Of a stretch of DNA of 23,703 nucleotides, positions 8,306 to 16,107 are shown in pieces; position 1 is the stretch's first letter, and each line of letters starts with the position of its first letter. Below the pieces are notes generated by a model, which worked only from the letters and a program-made list of their open reading frames with translations, made no database searches and was not told where the DNA came from. Origin of the DNA: an uncultured Parabacteroides sp. (lineage in GTDB: Bacteria; Bacteroidota; Bacteroidia; Bacteroidales; Tannerellaceae); NCBI GenBank assembly GCA_900552465.1, contig URZO01000070.1:1-23703 (forward strand). The letters run 5' to 3'. Both the position numbers and the translations under genes were made by a program.

Positions 8306-8997
8306 TAATCCTCCTGCGGTGAAACACGCTGTTCCCACCCTGCACTGAATACGCCGAGTTGTGCTTGCAGGCGGGAGACGAGCAGGTCGAGCAACGCTTT
8401 ATGATCGCCCTTCGTTTCCATCTCGCAAAAGACGACCACGCGGTCCTCCTTCTCTTTATAGAACAGGGAATTCAGTTTTACGTCAGGATCAAAAGACAAT
8501 GTGTTCATGACGATTTGCCTTGCCTTACCCGACACATCCGGCAGGCATTCGCTCTGGACGGAGTAGCGGCAGACGCTCGTCGCCCGATCTTCGATAAACT
8601 GGCACAGCGGACGGAACAGGCAATGCGTCGCCAGTACACACACCACGAGCGCAAAGGCCTCGGCATACATCCCGACAGCAGACAGGGTACCACAAGCCGC
8701 AGAACACCAGATCGTCGCTGCCGTGTTGAGCCCGCGCACGCTGAAACCATCCTTCAAGATCAATCCTCCGCCCAGGAAGCCGATTCCCGATACGATCTGC
8801 GCCGCCACGCGCGAAGGGTCACCATTGCCCGAAGTCATCGCATAGGAAAGCACGGTAAAGGCAGCAGCCCCAACCGAGACGAGGATGTTTGTCCGCAGCC
8901 CGGCATTGCGTTGCCTGTACTGCCGCTCCACACCGATAAGTGTGCCTGTCAGAAAGGCACAACCGATACGCAATAGATAGTCAGAGAATTGAATCAT
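8302..8997 (-). CDS. MgtC/SapB family membrane protein
   Basis: A 231-residue protein. The N-terminal membrane domain of about five helices carries the family signatures GTLIGVERQ (about residues 18-26), NAGLRTNILVSVGAAA, SGIGFLGGGLI and VRGLNTAATIW. A soluble C-terminal domain of about 80 residues follows, as in full-length MgtC proteins. MgtC in enterobacteria restrains F-type ATP synthase and helps survival at low Mg2+; the role here is not shown. The frame stays open to 9042, but the ATG at 8995-8997 (MIQFSDYLLRIG) is chosen because the family starts just before this helix and because a TATTTTTG -7 element lies at 9011-9018, inside the longer reading. It is divergent from mgtA and shares its box array. 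Confidence 0.94.
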   Translation of the reverse strand: MIQFSDYLLRIGCAFLTGTLIGVERQYRQRNAGLRTNILVSVGAAAFTVLSYAMTSGNGDPSRVAAQIVSGIGFLGGGLILKDGFSVRGLNTAATIWCSAACGTLSAVGMYAEAFALVVCVLATHCLFRPLCQFIEDRATSVCRYSVQSECLPDVSGKARQIVMNTLSFDPDVKLNSLFYKEKEDRVVVFCEMETKGDHKALLDLLVSRLQAQLGVFSAGWEQRVSPQEDY

Positions 8998-9010
8998 ACA
9001 TTTTTTCCCA

Positions 9011-9018
9011 CAAAAATA
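9011..9018 (-). promoter_or_regulatory. -7 element of the mgtC-like gene
   Basis: On the minus strand TATTTTTG matches TAnnTTTG. The -33 position (9038-9041) reads TGAT, not TTTG. The nearest ATTAGA box begins at 9041, exactly 22 bp away, so an activator bound there would replace the missing -33 contact. The predicted start near 9005 leaves a very short leader before the ATG at 8997. Confidence 0.6.
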
Positions 9019-9040
9019 GACTTCCGAAAGCAGCGTCATC

Positions 9041-9123
9041 ATTAGAGAACTATTAAATCTCTATTAGAATACCATTAGAGTGACTCTAATAGTTTTCTAA
9101 TGCCGCTCTAATGGTTTTCTAAC
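9041..9123. promoter_or_regulatory. Eight-box mirror-symmetric operator between mgtC and mgtA
   Basis: Four forward hexamers start at 9041 (ATTAGA), 9052 (ATTAAA), 9063 (ATTAGA) and 9074 (ATTAGA). Four reverse hexamers start at 9085, 9096 and 9107 (TCTAAT) and 9118 (TCTAAC). Every step is exactly 11 bp, including the step across the centre. The middle pair forms ATTAGAG-TGA-CTCTAAT, centred on 9082. The right half is two 22-bp units (9084-9105 and 9106-9127) that agree at 18 of 22 positions, suggesting two bound dimers per side. Read in the direction of either gene, the boxes are TCTAAT-N5 repeats leading to the -7 element. Direct hexamers at 11-bp spacing are the kind of site used by OmpR/PhoB-type regulators such as PhoP. 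Confidence 0.85.
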
Positions 9124-9145
9124 AACGCCTCCCACCGGCACGGCC

Positions 9146-9153
9146 TACCTTTG
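9146..9153 (+). promoter_or_regulatory. -7 element of the mgtA operon
   Basis: TACCTTTG followed by C matches TAnnTTTG. The -33 position (9123-9126) reads CAAC, with no TTTG. The last TCTAAC box ends at 9123, 22 bp upstream, the same distance as on the mgtC side. The predicted start near 9159 gives a leader of about 45 nt, too short for an M-box Mg2+ riboswitch. Confidence 0.7.
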
Positions 9154-9203
9154 CAGCATCCAAGAAACAGTAGGTATTCATAAACTTATAAAAAAGAACT
9201 ACT

Positions 9204-11852
9204 ATGTGGAAGAAGAAAAAAAGCAAAATACAATTCTCCTTTAATGCAGAGAAGGTATTTCTGGCCGCAGCACAGCCTTTAGACACTGTGTTTCACTATT
9301 TTCAAACTTCTCCCCTCGGCCTCACGCCCGACGAAGTGGAAGTGCGCCAGTCGCTCTACGGGCGAAACGAAGTGGAACACGAGAAGAAGAAAAATCCTGT
9401 CTCCACCTTTATTAAGGCCTTTATCAATCCATTCATAGGCGTACTCACCGCACTGGTGATTATATCCTTTATCCTCGACGTCCTGATCGCCGATCCCGGC
9501 GATCAGGACTGGACCGCTATCGTCATCATCTCGACAATGGTTGTCTTCAGCGCCATCCTCCGCTTCTGGCAGGAATGGAAGGCGAACGTGTCAAGTGAAG
9601 CCCTGCTCAAAATGGTGACGAATACCTGCTACGCCCGCCGCTCCGGAAACCACGACGAGGAAATCAGCATCGCCGAACTTGTCCCCGGAGACATCGTCAT
9701 GATTGCCGCCGGCGACATGATCCCTGCCGACATACGCATCATCGAGGCTAAAGACCTATTCGTCAGCCAATCGTCCCTCACCGGAGAGTCCGACCCAATA
9801 GAGAAACGGCCGGAGCCCAAAGAGAATAAATATAGTAAAGGCAGCGTAGTCGAACTGGACAACATCTGCTATATGGGCTCGAACGTCGTCAGTGGCTCGG
9901 CCACCGGAATCGTCCTGGCAACGGGCAACAATACCTATCTCGGCACCATTGCCAAAAGCATTGCCGGACACCGTGCCGCCACCGCTTTCGACCGGGGCAT
10001 CAGTAAGGTCAGTTTCCTGCTCATTCGTTTCATGCTGGTGATGATTCCTTTCGTCTTTCTGGTCAACGGGCTGACCAAAGGCAACTGGTTAGAGGCGTTT
10101 ATCTTCGCCGTTTCGGTTGCCGTCGGGCTGACACCTGAGATGTTGCCGATGATTGTCACCGCCAACCTCTCGAAGGGCGCCGTGGCAATGTCAAAAAAGA
10201 AGACCATCGTCAAAGACCTCAACGCCATCCAGAACTTCGGCGCCATGAATATCCTCTGTACCGATAAAACGGGGACGTTGACCTGCGACCAGATCGTCCT
10301 TGAAAAATATATCAATGCAGACGGCAGCAACGATGACAACAAACGCATCCTGCGCCACGCCTACTTCAACAGTTTCTTCCAGACCGGACTGAAAAACCTC
10401 ATGGACAAGGCCATCCTCTCGCACGTGAAAGAACTGTCGCTGGAATACCTGAAAGACAACTATACGAAGGTGGACGAAATCCCCTTCGACTTCACCCGTC
10501 GCCGTATGTCTGTCGTCGTGGAAGACAAACTTGGCAAACGCCAGATCATCACAAAAGGCGCCGTAGAAGAGATGCTGGAAATCTGTTCATACGCCGAGTT
10601 TAACGGAGCCGTCCACCCCTTCACCCCCGAACTGAAGGAGAAAGCGAGGGAGATCAGCCAACAGATGAACAAACAGGGTATGCGCGTCCTTGCCGTCGCC
10701 CATAAAAGCTACCTCGACAAGGAATTCAATTTCAGCGTAGCGGACGAAAGCGACATGGTCCTCATCGGCTACCTCGCCTTCCTCGACCCTCCAAAGCAGT
10801 CGGCGGCAAGTGCAATCAAACAATTGCATGAACATGGAATCGAGGTGAAAGTCCTCTCCGGAGACAACGACGCCGTTGTCTGCACCATCGCCCGGCAGGT
10901 CGGCATCGACACGGCTGGCGCACTGACTGGGCCCGAGTTTGCTGCCTTGAGCACAGAAAAACAGCGCATAGCTGTCCGCAAAACGACTGTTTTCTCCAAG
11001 CTCACCCCGATGCAGAAGACGCAAATCATCACGATCCTGCAAGAGCAGCAAAATACGGTTGGTTTCCTTGGCGACGGTATCAACGACGCGGCCGCCCTTC
11101 GTCAGTCCGACATTGGGATCTCGGTCGATTCTGCCGTCGACATCGCAAAGGAGAGTGCCGACATCATCCTCTTGCAAAAAAACCTTATGGTGCTCGAGGA
11201 CGGCGTGATAGAAGGACGCAAGACCTTCGGTAATATCACCAAATATATCAAGATGACGGCAAGCTCGAATTTCGGGAATATGTTCAGCGTCATGGTGGCA
11301 AGCGCATTCCTGCCTTTCCTGCCCATGATGCCGATACACCTGCTCATCCAGAACTTGCTGTACGATATTTCGCAGACGACGATCCCCTTCGACCGCATGG
11401 ACCCGGAATACCTCCGTAAGCCCCGCAAGTGGGATGCGTCGGATCTGAGCCGTTTCATGATCTTTATCGGTCCGATCAGTTCGCTGTTCGACATCATTAC
11501 CTATTTAGTCATGTGGTATGCCTTCGGTTGCAACTCGGTCGAGCATCAGACATTGTTCCAGTCCGGCTGGTTTATCGAAGGGCTGCTCTCACAGACGCTG
11601 ATCGTCCACATGATCCGTACGCGCAAAATCCCGTTTTTCCAGAGCTGCGCCTCCTGGCAGGTGACCGGGCTGACGTTCCTCATCATGGCTGTCGGCATCC
11701 TCATCCCCTTCACAGCCTTCGGCCGTTCGATCGGGTTGGAAGCGTTGCCGTTAAGCTATTTCCCGTGGCTCGTCGGCATCCTGCTCTCCTATTGCATCCT
11801 GACACAGTTGGTGAAGAACTGGTATATCAAACATTTTATCAAATGGCTATAA
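9204..11852 (+). CDS. mgtA: Magnesium-translocating P-type ATPase
   Basis: An 882-residue P-type ATPase of the MgtA/MgtB (P3B) group, which imports Mg2+ driven by ATP. Visible motifs are the actuator TGES loop (193-196), phosphorylation site CTDKTGTLT with Asp354 (352-360), nucleotide-binding KGAVEEM (451-457), and hinge GDGINDAA (623-630). The M4 segment AVGLTPEMLPMIV (306-318) and M6 segment with MPIHLLIQNLLYD (709-721) are typical of the Mg2+ group. About ten membrane helices are present. It has its own -7 element and the eight-box array upstream. Only 37 bp without a hairpin or promoter separate it from the RND adaptor gene, so it probably heads a four-gene operon. Confidence 0.96.
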   Translation: MWKKKKSKIQFSFNAEKVFLAAAQPLDTVFHYFQTSPLGLTPDEVEVRQSLYGRNEVEHEKKKNPVSTFIKAFINPFIGVLTALVIISFILDVLIADPGDQDWTAIVIISTMVVFSAILRFWQEWKANVSSEALLKMVTNTCYARRSGNHDEEISIAELVPGDIVMIAAGDMIPADIRIIEAKDLFVSQSSLTGESDPIEKRPEPKENKYSKGSVVELDNICYMGSNVVSGSATGIVLATGNNTYLGTIAKSIAGHRAATAFDRGISKVSFLLIRFMLVMIPFVFLVNGLTKGNWLEAFIFAVSVAVGLTPEMLPMIVTANLSKGAVAMSKKKTIVKDLNAIQNFGAMNILCTDKTGTLTCDQIVLEKYINADGSNDDNKRILRHAYFNSFFQTGLKNLMDKAILSHVKELSLEYLKDNYTKVDEIPFDFTRRRMSVVVEDKLGKRQIITKGAVEEMLEICSYAEFNGAVHPFTPELKEKAREISQQMNKQGMRVLAVAHKSYLDKEFNFSVADESDMVLIGYLAFLDPPKQSAASAIKQLHEHGIEVKVLSGDNDAVVCTIARQVGIDTAGALTGPEFAALSTEKQRIAVRKTTVFSKLTPMQKTQIITILQEQQNTVGFLGDGINDAAALRQSDIGISVDSAVDIAKESADIILLQKNLMVLEDGVIEGRKTFGNITKYIKMTASSNFGNMFSVMVASAFLPFLPMMPIHLLIQNLLYDISQTTIPFDRMDPEYLRKPRKWDASDLSRFMIFIGPISSLFDIITYLVMWYAFGCNSVEHQTLFQSGWFIEGLLSQTLIVHMIRTRKIPFFQSCASWQVTGLTFLIMAVGILIPFTAFGRSIGLEALPLSYFPWLVGILLSYCILTQLVKNWYIKHFIKWL

Positions 11853-11889
11853 AAAGTAAGTATTAACACTGTCATTCAAGTTTAAGAAG

Positions 11890-12993
11890 ATGAAAAAGAG
11901 AACACTACAATTCGTATTACTGAGTATGTTATGGCTTGTCGGATGCAAGAACAACATAGAAGAAAAAGAATACGGTGACTACCAGCACAAAGGCGACACA
12001 GTCATTGTCGCCAACCCGATACTGAATGAGAAGTTGAAAGTTGCGGAGGTGCAACTCCTGCCTTATTCCAAAGAAGTGGTGACAGCCGGAACGGTACAGG
12101 CAATCCCGACACAATTTGCCTACGTCGCACCTCCCTTCGCAGGACGGGTGATGCGGTCGTACGTATCTCTGGGCCAACAGGTACAGGAAGGGACACCTCT
12201 GTTCGAAATCAGTTCACCCGATTTCACAACGGCACAGAAGGATTTCTTCCAGGCCCGCCTCTCACGCGAGCTGGCACAGAAAGATTTCCGTCGCAAAAAA
12301 GACCTGACGGAAAACGGCGTGAGCTCGGAAAAAGAACTGGAGGAGGCTGAAAACACCTTGCTTATAGCCGAGAAGGAATATGAGAATGCCCTGGCCGCTC
12401 TGCGGGTCTACCAAGTGGACGAGCCGGAGAAGATGATACTCGGACAACCTCTTGTGGTCCGCGCTCCTATCACCGGGAATGTGATGGAGAACAACATCGT
12501 CACCGGGCAATACCTAAAGGACGATTCCGAACCGATTGCGGTAGTTGCCGACCTTTCAAAAGTATGGATTACGGCACAGGTAAAAGAAAAAGATATTCGT
12601 TTTATCCGCGAAGGAAACAAACTGGACATCGAAATCTCCGCTTTTCCCGGTAAGCATATCGAAGGAACGGTTTTTCACGTCGAAGAATCGGTCGACGAGA
12701 GCACCCGCTCCATCCGTGTGCTCTCGATATGCGATAACCGGGAAGAAATGCTGAAACTGGGGATGTACACAACCATGCATTTCATCAGCGAGCCTGCCGG
12801 GATGATCCATATTGCCGAAAAAGCGCTTCTGCAAGGTGAAAAGGATAGCTATGTGTATGTACAGGCATCCGAAAACAGATATGTGCGCAGGCCGGTGGAA
12901 GTGGAAATTGTAAAAGAAGGACTGGCGGTAATAGCTTCCGGGCTACGGGAAGGCGAGAGAGTGATTAGCGAAGGGGGTTACTACTTAAAATAA
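11890..12993 (+). CDS. RND efflux periplasmic adaptor lipoprotein (CzcB/CusB-like)
   Basis: A 367-residue membrane-fusion protein that links an inner-membrane RND pump to an outer-membrane channel. The N terminus is a lipoprotein signal with lipobox LVGC, so Cys19 is the likely lipidated residue. A lipoyl-like half motif (about 78-110, PPFAGRVMRSYVSLGQQV) is followed by an alpha-helical hairpin (about 112-172, with charged heptads), the second lipoyl half (185-212, VVRAPITGNVMENNIV) and then beta-barrel and membrane-proximal domains. No His- or Met-rich metal-binding N terminus is seen, unlike classical CusB. It is followed by the pump gene after 6 nt. Confidence 0.93.
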   Translation: MKKRTLQFVLLSMLWLVGCKNNIEEKEYGDYQHKGDTVIVANPILNEKLKVAEVQLLPYSKEVVTAGTVQAIPTQFAYVAPPFAGRVMRSYVSLGQQVQEGTPLFEISSPDFTTAQKDFFQARLSRELAQKDFRRKKDLTENGVSSEKELEEAENTLLIAEKEYENALAALRVYQVDEPEKMILGQPLVVRAPITGNVMENNIVTGQYLKDDSEPIAVVADLSKVWITAQVKEKDIRFIREGNKLDIEISAFPGKHIEGTVFHVEESVDESTRSIRVLSICDNREEMLKLGMYTTMHFISEPAGMIHIAEKALLQGEKDSYVYVQASENRYVRRPVEVEIVKEGLAVIASGLREGERVISEGGYYLK

Positions 12994-12999
12994 GAGGAG

Positions 13000-15900
13000 A
13001 TGAAAAAAGATATAATGCTGACTGTAATACAGAAACGGTGGGTGATGCTCTGCCTGTTTCTGATGCTGTGCGTGTTCGGTTACTATTCCTGGAAGCAACT
13101 CTCTATCGAGGCCTATCCGGATATCGCCGACGTAACGTCGCAGGTTGTGACCCAGGTCCCCGGACTTGCCGCCGAGGAGGTGGAACAGCAGATAACCATT
13201 CCGCTGGAACGTGTTATCAACGGACTTCCCGGCATGCATGTGATGCGCAGCAAGAGTACTTTCGGGCTGTCGATGATTACCATCGTCTTTAAAGATGGCA
13301 CGGAGGATTATTGGAGCCGGCAGCGGGTACAGGAAAGGCTGAACGAAATAGAACTCCCATACGGAGCCGTGCCGGGACTGGACCCGCTGACATCGCCGAT
13401 CGGCGAGATCTACCGCTATCTGATAGAAAGCGACAACCACTCGCTACGCGAACTGACCGACCTTCAGAACTGGGTGGTTATCCCACGTATCAAAGAGGTA
13501 TCCGGCGTAGCGGATGTGACTAATTTCGGCGGTATCACGACGCAGTTCCAGGTGGAGGTCGATCCGCGCAAGCTGGAACAATATGATTTGTCTCTTGCAC
13601 AAGTGATCGAGGCGATCGAAAACAACAATGCCAATGTGGGAGGAAGTGTCCTGAACCGGGGCGACCTTGGCTATGTGGTACGGGGTATCGGGCTGATAGA
13701 GGGATTGGACGATCTCGGAAAGATTGTTGTAAGTACAGAGGGCGGCGTCCCTGTCTTCCTCAGCGACATCGGCACACTACGATATGGGAACCTCGAACGC
13801 AAGGGTGTCTTTGGCTACAGCGACAGAAACCGTGAATATTCCGAAAGCCTTGAAGGAATCGTATTATTACTGAAGCACGAAAACCCCTCGGAAGTACTGG
13901 CTGGAATACATGACGCCGTAGAGGAACTGAATAACGGGTTGCTCCCGGAAGGAGCGCGGATTCATGCTTTCCTCGACCGTACGAGTCTGGTGGACACAAC
14001 GCTGAATACCGTTTCACATACATTGATGATGGGTATGGCACTCGTTGTTCTGGTACTGATCGTCTTCCTCGGCAACTGGCGGGGGGCGCTGCTGGTTTCG
14101 GTGACGATTCCGGTAGCATTGCTGATCGCGTTTATCCTGATGAAGATGACCGACATTCCGGCAAACCTGCTTTCGCTGGGAGCGATCGACTTCGGGATTA
14201 TCGTAGACGGGGCAATCGTGATGATGGAGACGATTCTCAAAAAACGGGAGGACCATGCGGGCGAATATATCGAGGAAACGAGTATTGCCCGCCGTGCAAA
14301 GGATGTAGGAAAACCGATCCTGTTTTCGACAGTCATCATCATCACGGCCTACCTCCCGCTCTTTGCTTTCGAGCGGGTCGAAAGGAAACTGTTTACACCT
14401 ATGGCCTTTACGATGAGCTATGCCATGGTAGGCGCACTGCTGGTCGCCTTGCTGTTGATACCGGGCATTGCATACGCCATTTACCGCAAGCCGCGCCGGA
14501 TTTATAAGAACAGATGGTTGGAGAAACTAAGAGATAAGTATGCCACCGTAGTAGAGAAGATTTTGCAAAAACCAAAGCAGATTTTTGCTCCCGTAGCGAT
14601 CATCCTCATTGCCGGAATCGTATTGAGCATCACAGTCGGAAAGGATTTCCTGCCTACGCTCGACGAAGGCTCTATCTGGTTGCAGGTGAACCTGCCGCCG
14701 GGACTGTCGGTCGAAAAATCGAGGGAGATGTCCGACACGCTTCGGGCCCGTACGATGAAATATCCCGAAGTGACCTACATCGCCGTACAAGCCGGGCGAA
14801 ACGATGACGGGACAGACCCCTTCACACCCTCGCATTTCGAGGTGTCGATAGGCATCAAGCCCTATAGCGAATGGCCAAGAGGAAAAATGAAGAACGATTT
14901 GATCGAAGAACTGGCTACGGAATATAAGACGCTGCCCGGATTCCGCGTAGGCTTCAGCCAGCCGATGATTGACGGCGTGATGGATAAAATCGCCGGGGCG
15001 CACAGTGAGCTTGTCGTCAAGGTGTATGGGAACGAACCGCGCGAGACACGCCGCATTGCAGAAGAGGTGATGAATGTGTTGAGCGAAGTAGACGGCGCAG
15101 TCGATCTCGACATCGACCAGGAGCCGCCCCTGCCCCAACTGCAGATCATGATGAACCGGGATGCAATCGCCCGCTACGGGCTAAACGTTTCGGATGTCTC
15201 CGACCTGATCGAGGTGGCGATCGGCGGCAAAGCTGTCGCACAGCTCTACCAGGGTGACCGTCAATACGACATCACCTGCAAATATAAGGAAGAAGCACGG
15301 GATACGCCTGAAAAGATCGCGGGACTGATGCTTACCTCCCAGACAGGAGCAAAGATTCCTCTCTCGCAAGTAGCCGAAGTGCGGCTCAGTACGGGCGAGA
15401 GCACGATCACACGCGAGATGAACCGACGTCACCTCACTGTCAAACTGAATCTTCGCGGACGCGACTTAGCTTCATTTCTGAAGGAGGCACAGGGCAGGAT
15501 AGCGGAAAAGATACAATACGACAAGGAGAAATATACGATCAAATGGGGCGGACAGTTTGAGAACCAGAACAGAGCCTATTCGCGCCTGGCTGTGATTATC
15601 CCGCTTACGCTGATGCTGATGTTTATACTTCTCTACAGCACATTCGGGAAATTCCGGCAGGCGGCACTGGTGTTGGGGATCGTCCCGTTAGCACTTTTCG
15701 GAGGAATGCTGGCGCTTAATCTGCGGGGAATGACGCTCAATGTCTCTTCCGCCGTAGGCTTCATCGCGATGTTCGGACTTTCGATACAGAACGGTATTAT
15801 CATGGTGTCGCACATCAACGGGTTACGCAAGGCCGGACAGCCGCTATACAATGCGGTTTGCGAGGGAACGCGCCATCGCTTCCGCCCGATCCTGATGACA

Positions 15901-16107
15901 TCTGTCACGACAATCCTCGGGTTGCTACCGGCATCGCTGGCGACAGGTATCGGGAGTGATGTGCAACGTCCGCTGGCAACGGTCATCGTTTATGGTCTGA
16001 TGTTTTCGACACTGATCTCGATGTTCGTGCTCCCGACATTTTATTATCTGATTGAGAAAAGAAATTTAGCAACCAATAGTAGCCATAAAGAAAATGAAAC
16101 GATATAA
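13000..16107 (+). CDS. RND efflux pump, heavy-metal (CzcA/CusA) type
   Basis: A 1035-residue proton-driven inner-membrane transporter. The sequence shows the RND duplication: TM1 (about 12-28), a large periplasmic loop, TM2-6 (about 340-495), TM7 (about 528-546), a second periplasmic loop, and the remaining TMs near the C terminus. In TM4 the stretch AIDFGIIVDGAIVMMET places Asp397, Asp403 and Glu410 in the pattern DFGxxxDGxxxxxE seen in heavy-metal RND pumps of the CzcA/CnrA kind. The usual Asn after Glu is Thr411. The exported ion cannot be settled from sequence; Zn, Co, Ni or Cd fit the class better than Cu. It overlaps the following outer-membrane gene by 14 nt. Confidence 0.95.
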   Translation: MKKDIMLTVIQKRWVMLCLFLMLCVFGYYSWKQLSIEAYPDIADVTSQVVTQVPGLAAEEVEQQITIPLERVINGLPGMHVMRSKSTFGLSMITIVFKDGTEDYWSRQRVQERLNEIELPYGAVPGLDPLTSPIGEIYRYLIESDNHSLRELTDLQNWVVIPRIKEVSGVADVTNFGGITTQFQVEVDPRKLEQYDLSLAQVIEAIENNNANVGGSVLNRGDLGYVVRGIGLIEGLDDLGKIVVSTEGGVPVFLSDIGTLRYGNLERKGVFGYSDRNREYSESLEGIVLLLKHENPSEVLAGIHDAVEELNNGLLPEGARIHAFLDRTSLVDTTLNTVSHTLMMGMALVVLVLIVFLGNWRGALLVSVTIPVALLIAFILMKMTDIPANLLSLGAIDFGIIVDGAIVMMETILKKREDHAGEYIEETSIARRAKDVGKPILFSTVIIITAYLPLFAFERVERKLFTPMAFTMSYAMVGALLVALLLIPGIAYAIYRKPRRIYKNRWLEKLRDKYATVVEKILQKPKQIFAPVAIILIAGIVLSITVGKDFLPTLDEGSIWLQVNLPPGLSVEKSREMSDTLRARTMKYPEVTYIAVQAGRNDDGTDPFTPSHFEVSIGIKPYSEWPRGKMKNDLIEELATEYKTLPGFRVGFSQPMIDGVMDKIAGAHSELVVKVYGNEPRETRRIAEEVMNVLSEVDGAVDLDIDQEPPLPQLQIMMNRDAIARYGLNVSDVSDLIEVAIGGKAVAQLYQGDRQYDITCKYKEEARDTPEKIAGLMLTSQTGAKIPLSQVAEVRLSTGESTITREMNRRHLTVKLNLRGRDLASFLKEAQGRIAEKIQYDKEKYTIKWGGQFENQNRAYSRLAVIIPLTLMLMFILLYSTFGKFRQAALVLGIVPLALFGGMLALNLRGMTLNVSSAVGFIAMFGLSIQNGIIMVSHINGLRKAGQPLYNAVCEGTRHRFRPILMTSVTTILGLLPASLATGIGSDVQRPLATVIVYGLMFSTLISMFVLPTFYYLIEKRNLATNSSHKENETI

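Noticed and set aside
9041..9123. CRISPR-like or simple tandem repeat
   Set aside because: The units are 11 bp with 6 conserved bases and invert halfway; no spacers or long repeats exist. Operator half-sites explain the pattern better.
9154..9203. M-box or other Mg2+ riboswitch in the mgtA leader
   Set aside because: The predicted leader is about 45 nt and shows no stable stem; known Mg2+ riboswitches need well over 100 nt.
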